Positions 44,883 to 55,528 of a stretch of DNA of 64,000 bases are shown one piece after another. The notes under the pieces are model-generated. The model was not told where the DNA came from. It made no database searches and saw nothing but the letters and a program-made list of their open reading frames with translations. The first letter of the stretch is position 1; each line of letters starts with the position of its first letter. Source of the stretch: an uncultured Maribacter sp. (GTDB taxonomy: Bacteria; Bacteroidota; Bacteroidia; Flavobacteriales; Flavobacteriaceae); assembly GCF_947495965.1 (NCBI RefSeq), contig NZ_CANMBB010000002.1, positions 620,001 through 684,000 of the forward strand, written 5' to 3'. Both the position numbers and the translations under genes were made by a program.

Positions 44883-45233
44883 ATGGAATCATTAATAAAA
44901 TTTGTAGAAAACGAATTCGTTCCTAAAAAAGATTTCCCTAATTTTTCTTCTGGTGATACAATAACAGTATACTACGAAATAAAAGAAGGTGAAAAAACAC
45001 GTACACAGTTCTTTAAAGGTGTGGTAATACAAAGAAGAGGAAGTGGTGCAACAGAAACTTTTACTATTAGAAAAATGTCTGGTACTATTGGTGTTGAGCG
45101 TATTTTTCCAATAAACTTACCTGCTTTACAAAAAATAGAGCTTAATAAGAGAGGAAAAGTTCGTAGATCTAGAATATTCTACTTTAGAGGTTTAACTGGT
45201 AAAAAAGCTAGAATTAAAGAGGTTCGTAAATAA
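44883..45233 (+). CDS. rplS: 50S ribosomal protein L19
   Basis: 116 aa, the usual length. Core motifs are FSSGDTITVYYEIKEGEKTR, VVIQRRGSGATETFTIRKM and GVERIFPINLPALQKIEL, ending RRSRIFYFRGLTGKKARIKE. L19 sits at the 30S-50S interface. It has its own promoter and structured leader and ends at a strong terminator. Confidence 0.97.
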   Translation: MESLIKFVENEFVPKKDFPNFSSGDTITVYYEIKEGEKTRTQFFKGVVIQRRGSGATETFTIRKMSGTIGVERIFPINLPALQKIELNKRGKVRRSRIFYFRGLTGKKARIKEVRK

Positions 45234-45260
45234 TTTACAACCAACTTTATTACATAAAAT

Positions 45261-45292
45261 AAAAAAGCACTGTTCCTAACAGTGCTTTTTTA
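45261..45292 (+). terminator. Terminator after rplS
   Basis: AAAAAGCACTGTT (45262-45274) and AACAGTGCTTTTT (45278-45290) form a 13-bp stem with a three-base loop. Confidence 0.88.
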
Positions 45293-45720
45293 CATTATAA
45301 ACAATTGTTAATAGCAATGGTTCATAAACTGTTAATTACTAATCCCATAAACGCACTGCTCTTTTATTTAAAATTTCTTATCTTTAATTATAGATTACAG
45401 CAATCTATTATAAAGTTTACGTTCTTTATATTGTTATGCACTCTTCTTTAAAATAAAAAATCTATTGCAGTTTCTTTATCCTTTAATTAAGAGAAAGTGA
45501 GATTATAACTTATATTTTTTTTTCACGTATACATAAAATGAAAAAAGCCTCATAGCTACTATTCGTTTATATATTGCATAATAAAAAAAATAGTAATTAA
45601 TGATTTAGATATAAAACACTAAAACTTAATTTCTATAAACGTTGAAATAGTGGTTTAAATGCAATCAATGGTTGCCGTTTTATTAAAAAATAAAACAACA
45701 GGTTTACAATCTATTTCTAG
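45293..45720. other. Gene-free stretch between rplS and icd
   Basis: No reading frame with coding character, tRNA or rRNA is seen here. It is very AT-rich. It holds one small inverted repeat, ATAGATT-acagc-AATCTAT (45390-45408), and is closed on the right by a strong hairpin (45721-45757). I see no exact TAnnTTTG element in it. A small RNA is possible but unsupported by anything beyond the hairpin at its end. Confidence 0.5.
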
Positions 45721-45757
45721 AAAGCCATATCCCATACATGTATAGGATATGGCTTTT
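45721..45757. terminator. Strong symmetric hairpin upstream of icd
   Basis: AAAGCCATATCC (45721-45732) pairs with GGATATGGCTTT (45745-45756), and the loop contains a further ATACA/TGTAT pairing. The T run is short (TTTT). It resembles a terminator with no annotated gene before it. Confidence 0.5.
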
Positions 45758-45789
45758 AATATTCACAAAATTCTTTAAAATCTTAAAGT

Positions 45790-45837
45790 TTAGCACATAT
45801 AACGTGCTAACTAAAACCCTTTTATATCGTATCTTTG
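45790..45837 (+). promoter_or_regulatory. icd promoter with upstream palindrome
   Basis: TATCTTTG (45830-45837) is an exact -7 element 29 bp before the icd ATG. Upstream, TTAGCAC (45790-45796) and GTGCTAA (45804-45810) form a perfect 7-bp inverted repeat with a 7-base spacer, centred about 33 bp before the -7 element. This fits an activator or repressor site. Confidence 0.5.
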
Positions 45838-45856
45838 TTTTGCTTAAATTTAATGA

Positions 45857-48082
<2,226 letters not shown>

Positions 48083-48101
48083 GCTATATTATTACACAAA
48101 T

Positions 48102-48135
48102 AAAAACCCTTGTTTTTTACAACAAGGGTTTTTTC
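48102..48135 (+). terminator. Terminator after icd
   Basis: AAAACCCTTGTT (48103-48114) and AACAAGGGTTTT (48121-48132) make a 12-bp stem followed by T. Confidence 0.88.
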
Positions 48136-48204
48136 ATTTATTAAATAATTGTTAAGTGTAAGATTACCTTGTTTTTACTGACTATTTTTATAAAAAAAAC
48201 TACA

Positions 48205-50574
48205 ATGAAGTTTCTTATAAGAGTTTGCCTCTTCATTTTCTTAAGCTCTTCTTATTTATCCTTTGGACAACAAAAATTTACACTCAGCGGTATTGTATCC
48301 CAAAAAAATAGCAATGAAACTCTTATTGGTGTAACTATTGCAATTCCAGAATTACAAACAGGAATTATAACAAATGAATATGGTTTTTATTCTATTACAT
48401 TACCAGAAGGTAATTACTCATTAATTACAAGTTATTTAGGCTTTCAGGAAATAAAAAAAGACATTACACTTACAGATAATAAAAAAATAAACTTTCAACT
48501 TACAGAAGAAGCAGAACAGTTAGAAGAAGTTATTGTCACTGAAGATAAAGAGCGCATAGACATTAGAAAACCACAAATGAGTGTTAACACTCTAAAGGCC
48601 GAAACTATTAAAAATATTCCAGTTATATTAGGAGAGGCAGATATTATTAAATCTATTTTACTTTTACCAGGAGTAACAAATGCTGGTGAGGGAGCTTCTG
48701 GATTTAATGTTCGTGGCGGATCGGCGGATCAAAATTTAATTTTACTAGATGAGGCTACCATCTTTAACTCTTCGCATTTATTTGGATTCTTTTCCGTTTT
48801 TAATCCAGATGCAATTAAAAACATAAAATTATATAAAGGTGGTATCCCAGCAAGATACGGTGGCAGAGTATCCTCTGTACTAGATATTTTCCAAAAAGAA
48901 GGAAACAGTAAAGAAATTAAAGTAAACGGAGGATTAGGTTTAGTCGCCAGCAGACTTTTGGTAGAAGGCCCAATAATTAAGGATAAATCTGCATTTTTAA
49001 TAGGAGGTCGTGGCTCTTATGCGCATCTTTTTTTTCCTTTATTTGATTTAGATAATACGGCATACTTTTTTGACCTTAATGCAAAACTTAATTACAAAAT
49101 AAACCAAAACAATAATCTATATTTATCTGGTTATTTTGGAAGAGATGTTTTTGGCATTAGTGATAGCTTTGTAAATACCTATGGTAATTCTGTTGGAAAT
49201 TTTAGATGGAATCATTTATTCTCAGATAAGCTATTTTCAAATTTATCTCTGATATATTCTGATTATTATTATGGTTTAAAATTAGATTTCGTTGGCTTTA
49301 ATTGGAACTCAGGCATACAAAATTTTAATATTAAATACGATTTAAAACATTACTTAAATAATGATTTACAAGTAAATTATGGCATCAATAATATTTACTA
49401 CAAATTTAATCCTGGAGAAATAGAACCTAGCAATTCTAACTCAGGAATCATAGAAGAACAATTAACACAAAAATTTGCAAATGAATTTGCTGCGTATATA
49501 GATATAGAGCAAAATATAACCAAAAACCTGAGCCTACAATACGGGCTAAGGCTTAGTCATTTTAATAGATTGGGTCAAGATGAAATTAATGTATACGAAA
49601 ATATTGATCCCGTAATTTTCAATGAAGAATTTCAATTATATTATTCTGCAACCCCAACAGAAATAAGCAACCAAAAAAAAGGAAGCCTAGAGACTTTCAC
49701 TAATTTAGAACCTCGATTAGGGTTTTCTTATTCTTTTAAAAATAATGCTATAAAAGGTAGTTATACTAGGCTATCACAATACCTTCATCTACTATCTAAC
49801 ACAAACTCCCCTACCCCCTTAGATGTTTGGACTCCAAGTGGTCCATTTATTAAACCACAACTCTTAGACCAGTTTGCACTAGGATATTTTAAAACTATAG
49901 ATGAAAATAAATACAGTCTAGAAACCGAAGTGTTTTATAAAAAAATTAAAAATAGAATAGATTATATAAATGGAGCTAACTTAATAGCCAATGATGCTAT
50001 TGAACAAATAATTTTAAACGGAAGAGCTAGAGCTTATGGCATAGAGTTTTTATTTAAGAAGAATGAAGGAAAGTTAAAAGGATGGTTAGCATATACCCTT
50101 TCTAAATCTGAACAGCAAACACCAGGAAGAACCCCAATAGAAACTGGTATAAATTTTGGAGAATGGTATAACACTCCCTATGACAAAACACATGATTTTT
50201 CTTTATATGCCAGTTATGAATTAAATACAAAGTGGAGCATAAACTCTAACCTTATATTCCAAACTGGACAACCTACCAATTTCCCTGTTGGCCAATTTCA
50301 ATTTCAAGGGTTAACAGTACCTTACTATGGACTTAGAAATAATGAACGTTTACCAAACTACCATAGAATAGACCTTTCTGCAACTCTAACTCCCAAAAAA
50401 AATACTTTCAAAAAAATAAAAAGCGAATGGGTATTTAGCATTTACAATTTATATAATAGAAAAAATGCAGCCTCAATCAATTTTAACAGAAATACAGAAA
50501 CAGGAAATAATGAAGCAATACGCACCTCCATTTTTGGTATTGTACCTGCAGTAACTTATAATTTTAAATTTTAG
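48205..50574 (+). CDS. TonB-dependent receptor with carboxypeptidase-like N-terminal domain
   Basis: 789 aa from the ATG at 48205 (MKFLIRVCLFIFLSSSYLSF, signal peptide). The frame extends to an earlier ATG at 48169, but that would put a hydrophilic stretch before the signal. A carboxypeptidase-D regulatory-like domain follows (FTLSGIVSQKNSNETLIG). The plug contains IKSILLLPGVTNAGEGASGF and NVRGGSADQNLILLDEA, and a 22-strand barrel runs to the end. It sits in the outer membrane and uses TonB energy. A DUF4249 lipoprotein gene follows, a pairing typical of flavobacteria. The substrate is unknown. Confidence 0.92.
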   Translation: MKFLIRVCLFIFLSSSYLSFGQQKFTLSGIVSQKNSNETLIGVTIAIPELQTGIITNEYGFYSITLPEGNYSLITSYLGFQEIKKDITLTDNKKINFQLTEEAEQLEEVIVTEDKERIDIRKPQMSVNTLKAETIKNIPVILGEADIIKSILLLPGVTNAGEGASGFNVRGGSADQNLILLDEATIFNSSHLFGFFSVFNPDAIKNIKLYKGGIPARYGGRVSSVLDIFQKEGNSKEIKVNGGLGLVASRLLVEGPIIKDKSAFLIGGRGSYAHLFFPLFDLDNTAYFFDLNAKLNYKINQNNNLYLSGYFGRDVFGISDSFVNTYGNSVGNFRWNHLFSDKLFSNLSLIYSDYYYGLKLDFVGFNWNSGIQNFNIKYDLKHYLNNDLQVNYGINNIYYKFNPGEIEPSNSNSGIIEEQLTQKFANEFAAYIDIEQNITKNLSLQYGLRLSHFNRLGQDEINVYENIDPVIFNEEFQLYYSATPTEISNQKKGSLETFTNLEPRLGFSYSFKNNAIKGSYTRLSQYLHLLSNTNSPTPLDVWTPSGPFIKPQLLDQFALGYFKTIDENKYSLETEVFYKKIKNRIDYINGANLIANDAIEQIILNGRARAYGIEFLFKKNEGKLKGWLAYTLSKSEQQTPGRTPIETGINFGEWYNTPYDKTHDFSLYASYELNTKWSINSNLIFQTGQPTNFPVGQFQFQGLTVPYYGLRNNERLPNYHRIDLSATLTPKKNTFKKIKSEWVFSIYNLYNRKNAASINFNRNTETGNNEAIRTSIFGIVPAVTYNFKF

Positions 50575-50578
50575 AATC

Positions 50579-51409
50579 ATGAAGAACCTTCTACCCTTTT
50601 TAATTCTTGGTTTTCTTTTTTTCTCTTGCGAAGATGTTATAGAAGTGGACGCTCCTAGCGAAGCCCCTAAGCTTAATATTGACGCTTTAATTAGGGTTGA
50701 CACTAGTAAAACAAGAACTACCGTTAAAGTTATAGCAGGACTTACAAGTTCTTTTTTTGATGACTTAAAACCTGCCAAACTAAACCAAATAGTTATTACG
50801 AACCTAAGAAGTGAAACCTCTTTGTTTTTACAAGAATCAGAACCTGGAATATATGTTGGTGTACAAAACACAACCTTCTTTACCAATGGCGAACTAGCCT
50901 TATATATAGAACACGAGGACCAAACCTATGCAGCAAGAGCTACTTATGTGGAAGCCTCAGAGATAACAAAATTAGAGCAAGGAAACGGCACTTTATTTGA
51001 AGGCAATGAAACAGAAATCATTATAGCATTTACAGATATTCCTAATGAGGATAACTTCTATTTATTTGACCTTGACTTTAATGAGTATTTAGTAACCGAA
51101 GATGATTTTTACAAAGGAAAATCTTTTGAATTTTCTTATTTTTATAATGATGATATTACTTCCGGAATGGAAATTAATATTAATTTACTGGGCGTAGACG
51201 AAGCTTTCTATAATTATATGGATCTAGTAATTATTCAAAGTGGTGGCTCTCAAGGCCCTTTTCAAACCCCTGTAGCTACAGTAAAAGGAAATATTACAAA
51301 CATTACAGGAACTACAGATACCAACGATATAAAAGTAGACACGGAAAATTTTGCTTTTGGTTATTTTGCTGTTTGCCAATCCTTTTCCAAAACAATAACA
51401 ATAGAATAA
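50579..51409 (+). CDS. DUF4249 family lipoprotein, partner of the TonB receptor
   Basis: 276 aa. A lipoprotein signal ends at lipobox FFSC (Cys near residue 17), followed by EDVIEVDAPSEAPKLNIDALI, the usual DUF4249 opening. The rest is beta-rich. The family almost always lies next to a TonB-dependent receptor and may act as its surface-exposed or periplasmic substrate-binding partner. It starts four bases after the receptor stop. The ligand is unknown. Confidence 0.88.
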   Translation: MKNLLPFLILGFLFFSCEDVIEVDAPSEAPKLNIDALIRVDTSKTRTTVKVIAGLTSSFFDDLKPAKLNQIVITNLRSETSLFLQESEPGIYVGVQNTTFFTNGELALYIEHEDQTYAARATYVEASEITKLEQGNGTLFEGNETEIIIAFTDIPNEDNFYLFDLDFNEYLVTEDDFYKGKSFEFSYFYNDDITSGMEININLLGVDEAFYNYMDLVIIQSGGSQGPFQTPVATVKGNITNITGTTDTNDIKVDTENFAFGYFAVCQSFSKTITIE

Positions 51410-51413
51410 AAAT

Positions 51414-51647
51414 ATGAGAACAAATAAAGAGGTAATGATGAAAGGTGTAAAGTATATGGCATACACCATACTTCTTATGTTTACTGCTCCAGTAGCTTTA
51501 TACCAAGCATTTAAAAATGAAGGTCATCCTTTTTTCTGGCCAGTACTTATAGTTGGTGCAATACTTGCCCTTGGAGCTATTGTTATGGGGTTTTATAGCA
51601 TAAAAGTAATAATGGATGGTATTTTTAATAAAAAACCAAAACATTAA
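51414..51647 (+). CDS. DUF6095-like small membrane protein
   Basis: 77 aa with two transmembrane helices (about 12-30 and 40-63: PVLIVGAILALGAIVMGFYS). It resembles DUF6095, a short Flavobacteriia inner-membrane family. The function is unknown. It begins four bases after the DUF4249 gene and its stop overlaps that of the convergent DUF4294 gene by four bases. Confidence 0.75.
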   Translation: MRTNKEVMMKGVKYMAYTILLMFTAPVALYQAFKNEGHPFFWPVLIVGAILALGAIVMGFYSIKVIMDGIFNKKPKH

Positions 51648-52333
51648 TTATTTTTTTTAGTGGATGTGCCCTTCCATTTATTAATTAATGAACCATACTC
51701 ATAATCAAGAACAGATTCTTGCCTTTCTAACTTTCCTGCAGCAAACGCTCGTTGCAAAATATCTTCAATAAGATAATCTTCATGTACATTTACAGGGTCA
51801 TACTCTGCTTTAATTGTAATATTAAAAAAGCCTGCAGTTGTATTATACCAAAAAGCACGCCAACCACTTCTAAGGTCTTTCACCAAGTCAAAACTTGTGT
51901 TTCCTGTTTGCCTATGCACTAGTTTTACTAAAATCTGCCCCTCGGTTCTTGTTAGCTTTTTTAGTTTTTCAGAAAATTCATCTTCTATAGATTTTTGAAC
52001 CTCTTTCGTATATTTTTTTCTCTTTCCTTTTTTCTTGATTTGAAGAAGTGTATCATTTAATTCTACCAAACGCTCTGCAGCTAATTTTGCATAAGGATAT
52101 ACTTTTATAGTCTTACGTCTAAGAATATAATATTTGAGTTTTGCATCGTAATTATCAAATTTTAGCTTCCCAAAAACGTATGCCTCATGTAAAGGAATAG
52201 AGCTTTGAAAAATAGAGTCTCCCTCTACTTTTATAAACTTCTCTGGAATAGAATCGTTTTGTTGTTCTTGGGCTTGACCAGAAACAACAATAGCAATATT
52301 TACTACAATAAAAAATAAGAATATTTTTTTCAT
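51644..52333 (-). CDS. DUF4294 domain-containing exported protein
   Basis: 229 aa. A signal peptide ends near IVVSGQAQ. The DUF4294 region includes YYILRRKTIKVYPYAKLAAERLVELND, a charged helical segment, and RTEGQILVKLVHRQTGNTSF. It is a Bacteroidetes envelope family of unknown role. Its upstream region (about 100 bp) is shared with the divergent M42 peptidase gene. Confidence 0.82.
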   Translation of the reverse strand: MKKIFLFFIVVNIAIVVSGQAQEQQNDSIPEKFIKVEGDSIFQSSIPLHEAYVFGKLKFDNYDAKLKYYILRRKTIKVYPYAKLAAERLVELNDTLLQIKKKGKRKKYTKEVQKSIEDEFSEKLKKLTRTEGQILVKLVHRQTGNTSFDLVKDLRSGWRAFWYNTTAGFFNITIKAEYDPVNVHEDYLIEDILQRAFAAGKLERQESVLDYEYGSLINKWKGTSTKKNN

Positions 52334-52437
52334 CTTTTTAAATAAAGCAAAAGTCTTGCCAAAATTAACGATAAAAAGCGTGTGTTATTACTTAAAATTA
52401 GTGAATATTAGTAAGTTTGTATATAAAATATAAGTTT

Positions 52438-53526
52438 ATGGCTTCAAAGAAAATACTTACTAAGAAATCTATAGATTTCTTTGAAAAATATTTAAATAAT
52501 GCCGCTCCTACAGGATACGAATGGGAAGGGCAAAAAATATGGATGGACTACTTAAAACCATATGTAGACACATTTATAACAGACACTTACGGTACTGCTG
52601 TTGGTGTTATTAACCCAGATGCTAAATATAAAGTAGTTATAGAAGGGCATTCTGATGAAATTTCTTGGTATGTTAATTACGTCACAGATAACGGACTTAT
52701 TCATGTAATTCGTAATGGCGGTAGTGATCACATGATAGCTCCTTCTAAATGGGTAAATATCCATACCAAAAAAGGAATTGTTAAAGGTATATTTGGATGG
52801 CCTGCAATACACACTAGAAAAGGACCTAAAGAAGATACTCCTAAAATCGAAAATATTACGGTTGATGTTGGTGCTACAACAAAAGAAGAAGTAGAGAAGT
52901 TAGGCGTTCATGTTGGCTGCGTTATTACATATCCAGATGAGTTTCAAATTTTGAATAAAAACAAATTTGTTTGTAGAGCAATAGATAATAGAGCTGGTGG
53001 TTTTATGATTGCAGAGGTTGCTCGTTTATTACATGAGAACAAAGAAAAATTACCTTTTGGATTATACATCACTAATTCTGTACAAGAAGAAATAGGATTA
53101 CGTGGCGCAGAAATGATTACGCATACAATTAAGCCAGATGTAGCTATAATTACAGATGTATGTCATGATACCACCACTCCTATGATTAACAAAGCTATAC
53201 AAGGACATACCGAAATTGGCGCCGGACCTGTTATTTCATACGCCCCAGCAGTACAAAATAAATTAAGAGAACGCATTATTGAAACTGCAGAAGAAAAGAA
53301 AATTCCTTTTCAAAGAATGGCAGCTTCTAGATCTACAGGAACAGATACAGATGCTTTTGCATATAGTAATGGCGGTGTGGCTTCCGCACTAATTTCTTTA
53401 CCATTACGTTACATGCACACTACCGTTGAAACAGTACACCAGGATGATGTAGAAAATGTTATTAAACTTATTTACGAAACGTTACTAACTATAAAAGAAG
53501 GAGAAACTTTTAGTTATTTTGAGTAA
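52438..53526 (+). CDS. M42 family aminopeptidase (glutamyl aminopeptidase-like)
   Basis: 362 aa from the ATG at 52438 (MASKKILTKKSIDFFEKYL). The frame's earlier ATG (52417) adds seven residues not seen in the family. Metal ligands are His and Asp in VIEGHSDEISW, Asp in RAIDNRAGGF, Glu-Glu in SVQEEIGLRGAE and Asp in ITDVCHDTT; a last His is in RYMHTTVETVH. It is a cytosolic dinuclear zinc or cobalt exopeptidase forming large tetrahedral complexes in relatives. A terminator follows. Confidence 0.93.
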   Translation: MASKKILTKKSIDFFEKYLNNAAPTGYEWEGQKIWMDYLKPYVDTFITDTYGTAVGVINPDAKYKVVIEGHSDEISWYVNYVTDNGLIHVIRNGGSDHMIAPSKWVNIHTKKGIVKGIFGWPAIHTRKGPKEDTPKIENITVDVGATTKEEVEKLGVHVGCVITYPDEFQILNKNKFVCRAIDNRAGGFMIAEVARLLHENKEKLPFGLYITNSVQEEIGLRGAEMITHTIKPDVAIITDVCHDTTTPMINKAIQGHTEIGAGPVISYAPAVQNKLRERIIETAEEKKIPFQRMAASRSTGTDTDAFAYSNGGVASALISLPLRYMHTTVETVHQDDVENVIKLIYETLLTIKEGETFSYFE

Positions 53527-53532
53527 AACTTT

Positions 53533-53568
53533 AAATCCCTCTTTAACCAGAGGGATTTTTTTATTTTT
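53533..53568 (+). terminator. Terminator after the M42 peptidase gene
   Basis: AAATCCCTCT (53533-53542) and AGAGGGATTT (53549-53558) form a 10-bp stem with T runs behind it, ending five bases before the NUDIX start codon. Confidence 0.87.
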
Positions 53569-53573
53569 TTAAT

Positions 53574-54137
53574 ATGGATGAGTTAATTGATATTCTAGAT
53601 GCTAATGCAAATTTAACTGGTGAAACAGTAATGAAGTCAACTGCACATGAAAAAGGACTTTTTCATCAAACTGTACATATTTGGTTTTATACTAAAAAAG
53701 GAGAAATTTTATTACAACAACGCGGAAAAAACAAAAATACCTTTCCTCTACTTTGGGATGTTTCTGTTGCAGGCCATATTGGAGCTGGAGAACCCATAGA
53801 AATATCTGCTCTTAGAGAAATTGAAGAAGAAATTGGTCTACAAATTTCCCAACCAGAATTGCATAAAATTGGTGTTTTTAAATCCATTCAAAAACACAGT
53901 AACACGCTTATAGACTGTGAATTTCATCATACTTTTATAACAGAACTAAAAGTCCCTTTACATCGTTTAAAAAAACAAGAAAGTGAAGTGGAGAACTTAA
54001 AACTTATTGCAATTAATCTATTAAAAAGAGAACTAATAGGTAAAGAAAAAAATAGCTATGTGCCGCATAAAGCTACCTATTATGAAGTCATTTTAAAAAA
54101 AATACTTGAAAAAATAAATGCGCAACCTAATCCATAA
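53574..54137 (+). CDS. NUDIX hydrolase (IPP isomerase-like)
   Basis: 187 aa. The Nudix box is complete (GHIGAGEPIEISALREIEEE then IGL), binding Mg2+ for pyrophosphate cleavage. The start FHQTVHIWFYTKKGEILLQQR and LLWDVSVAGHIG resemble the isopentenyl-diphosphate isomerase-like branch, but the second isomerase motif is not obvious, so hydrolase is the safer name. Because the M42 terminator stops just before it, it needs its own promoter, which I cannot place. Confidence 0.88.
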   Translation: MDELIDILDANANLTGETVMKSTAHEKGLFHQTVHIWFYTKKGEILLQQRGKNKNTFPLLWDVSVAGHIGAGEPIEISALREIEEEIGLQISQPELHKIGVFKSIQKHSNTLIDCEFHHTFITELKVPLHRLKKQESEVENLKLIAINLLKRELIGKEKNSYVPHKATYYEVILKKILEKINAQPNP

Positions 54138-54147
54138 ATAAAACACA

Positions 54148-54582
54148 CTAAAAACCGCTTTCTTCTACCATTTTTATCACACCAACAGTCAAAATTAAAT
54201 TAGCAAAACGGCGCTGCTCTCCTGTTTGTATAATTAGTGTTGTAGTTTCTTTTCTTATCTGATCATAAAAAGCCCATCTCTCCATTTCATCCCAAGTAAC
54301 ATCTCCTAACAATTCTTTATAAGTATCCTGTATTTCTGCATTTGCTTCTGCAGGTTTTTCCATTACAATAGCCCCTTGTATAGGGCATACCTCTAATATG
54401 CCCTCTAATACAGTAAGTGCATCTAATAGTCCTGGTCTAAAATTAAGATGTACGGTTGTAGAGTTTGGTCCTGTCATAGCGCCAACAGGTAAATTTCCAT
54501 CTGCAATAACTACTTGTGCAAAATGACCAGAACGTGCTAGCGCCTCCATAATTGTTGGATGTATTACTGCTGTTGTTAACAT
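54148..54582 (-). CDS. RbsD/FucU family sugar mutarotase
   Basis: 144 aa. The N-terminus IHPTIMEALARSGHFAQVVIADGNLPVGA contains the His and Asp characteristic of D-ribose pyranase (RbsD) and L-fucose mutarotase (FucU); the C-terminus RRFANLILTVGVI is also typical. These enzymes interconvert anomers of a sugar. The upstream SDR gene (59 bp away) and the operator before it make this one catabolic operon. The sugar is not known from sequence. Confidence 0.87.
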   Translation of the reverse strand: MLTTAVIHPTIMEALARSGHFAQVVIADGNLPVGAMTGPNSTTVHLNFRPGLLDALTVLEGILEVCPIQGAIVMEKPAEANAEIQDTYKELLGDVTWDEMERWAFYDQIRKETTTLIIQTGEQRRFANLILTVGVIKMVEESGF

Positions 54583-54641
54583 ATATTTTATTTAAAAATG
54601 GATGAAAATAAAACACCAAAAATCTCATGATTTTTAGTGCT

Positions 54642-55412
54642 CTACATATTATAAACGCCTCCATTAATATCTAATGTAGCCCCTGTTATAAATCCATCGT
54701 ATTCAGAAGCTAGGTATAAAACAGCTCTAGCCACATCATCAGCATTACCAGCTCTTTGGATTGGTATGCCTGCTGTAGTTTCCGCAGCAGATTCTTTTGT
54801 AGTATGTGTATTATGGAATGATGTTCCTAAGATAAGTCCTGGTGCAACCGCATTAACTCTAGTACCTTGTGCACCTAACTCTGTAGAAAGCGCTCTTGTA
54901 TACGTTAAAATTGCACCTTTACTTGTAGAATACACCAGTGATCCTGGGTGCCCACCTTTACGCCCTGCTAAGGAAGCTAAGTTAACAATACTACTATTGT
55001 CATTCTTTGCTAAGTAAGGAGAAGCGGCTCTAGTAACAAACATCATAGACGTTAAATTAATGTCCATAACCTTATGCCAAAAATTTGTTTCCATATCGCT
55101 TAACAATCTACGCGCAACAAGAGAACCTGCGTTGTTTATTAAAATATTTAACCCTCCCAAAGCCTCTACAGTTTTTTTAACCATAGCATTAGCATCTTCT
55201 TCTTTTGTTAAATCTCCAGATATTGCAATTGCTTTTAACCCCTTATTTGTTGCATATTTTACTAATTCATTTGCGGTATCTGCACTTGAAAAATAATGAA
55301 TAGCAACATTAGCGCCACTATCTATGAAATGCTTAGTAATTGCTTCTCCAATTCCTTGAGCACCAGCAGTAATGAGTATGTTTTTTCCAGATAATTTGTT
55401 ACTATTCGTCAT
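54642..55412 (-). CDS. SDR family oxidoreductase
   Basis: 256 aa from the ATG at 55412 (MTNSNKLSGKNILITAGAQ); the frame's earlier ATG (55448) precedes the RBS region. The cofactor motif is ITAGAQGIGEAI, with NINNAG-type INNAGSL. The catalytic Ser and Tyr-x3-Lys are in NLASLAGRK and VYSTSKGA, and the PG-motif is NAVAPGLILGTS. It probably oxidises or reduces a sugar or sugar acid with NAD(P). Paired with a FucU-type mutarotase, it may be a sugar dehydrogenase or a uronate-derived keto-acid reductase. Confidence 0.87.
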   Translation of the reverse strand: MTNSNKLSGKNILITAGAQGIGEAITKHFIDSGANVAIHYFSSADTANELVKYATNKGLKAIAISGDLTKEEDANAMVKKTVEALGGLNILINNAGSLVARRLLSDMETNFWHKVMDINLTSMMFVTRAASPYLAKNDNSSIVNLASLAGRKGGHPGSLVYSTSKGAILTYTRALSTELGAQGTRVNAVAPGLILGTSFHNTHTTKESAAETTAGIPIQRAGNADDVARAVLYLASEYDGFITGATLDINGGVYNM

Positions 55413-55460
55413 ATATTTTTTTGATTTAAATTCACAAAATTTATACAATATAAAATTGCA

Positions 55461-55480
55461 TAACCAGATTGGTTAACCAA
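55461..55480 (-). promoter_or_regulatory. Overlapping palindromes before the SDR-FucU operon
   Basis: TTGGTTAACCAA (55469-55480) is a perfect 12-bp palindrome. It overlaps TAACCA-GAT-TGGTTA (55461-55475), a perfect 6-bp inverted repeat. Together they form alternating AACCA/TGGTT half-sites about 49-68 bp before the SDR ATG. The TTGGTnnACCAA pattern resembles sites of UxuR-like FadR-subfamily GntR repressors. Regulator identity is inferred. Confidence 0.55.
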
Positions 55481-55528
55481 ATATAATCAAAAAATGACGC
55501 AATAAAAATTTATCTGATTTTAAAGAAA

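Noticed and set aside
45293-45720. tRNA or tmRNA in the largest gap
   Set aside because: No cloverleaf, GTTCGA-type T-loop or CCA end could be found on either strand.
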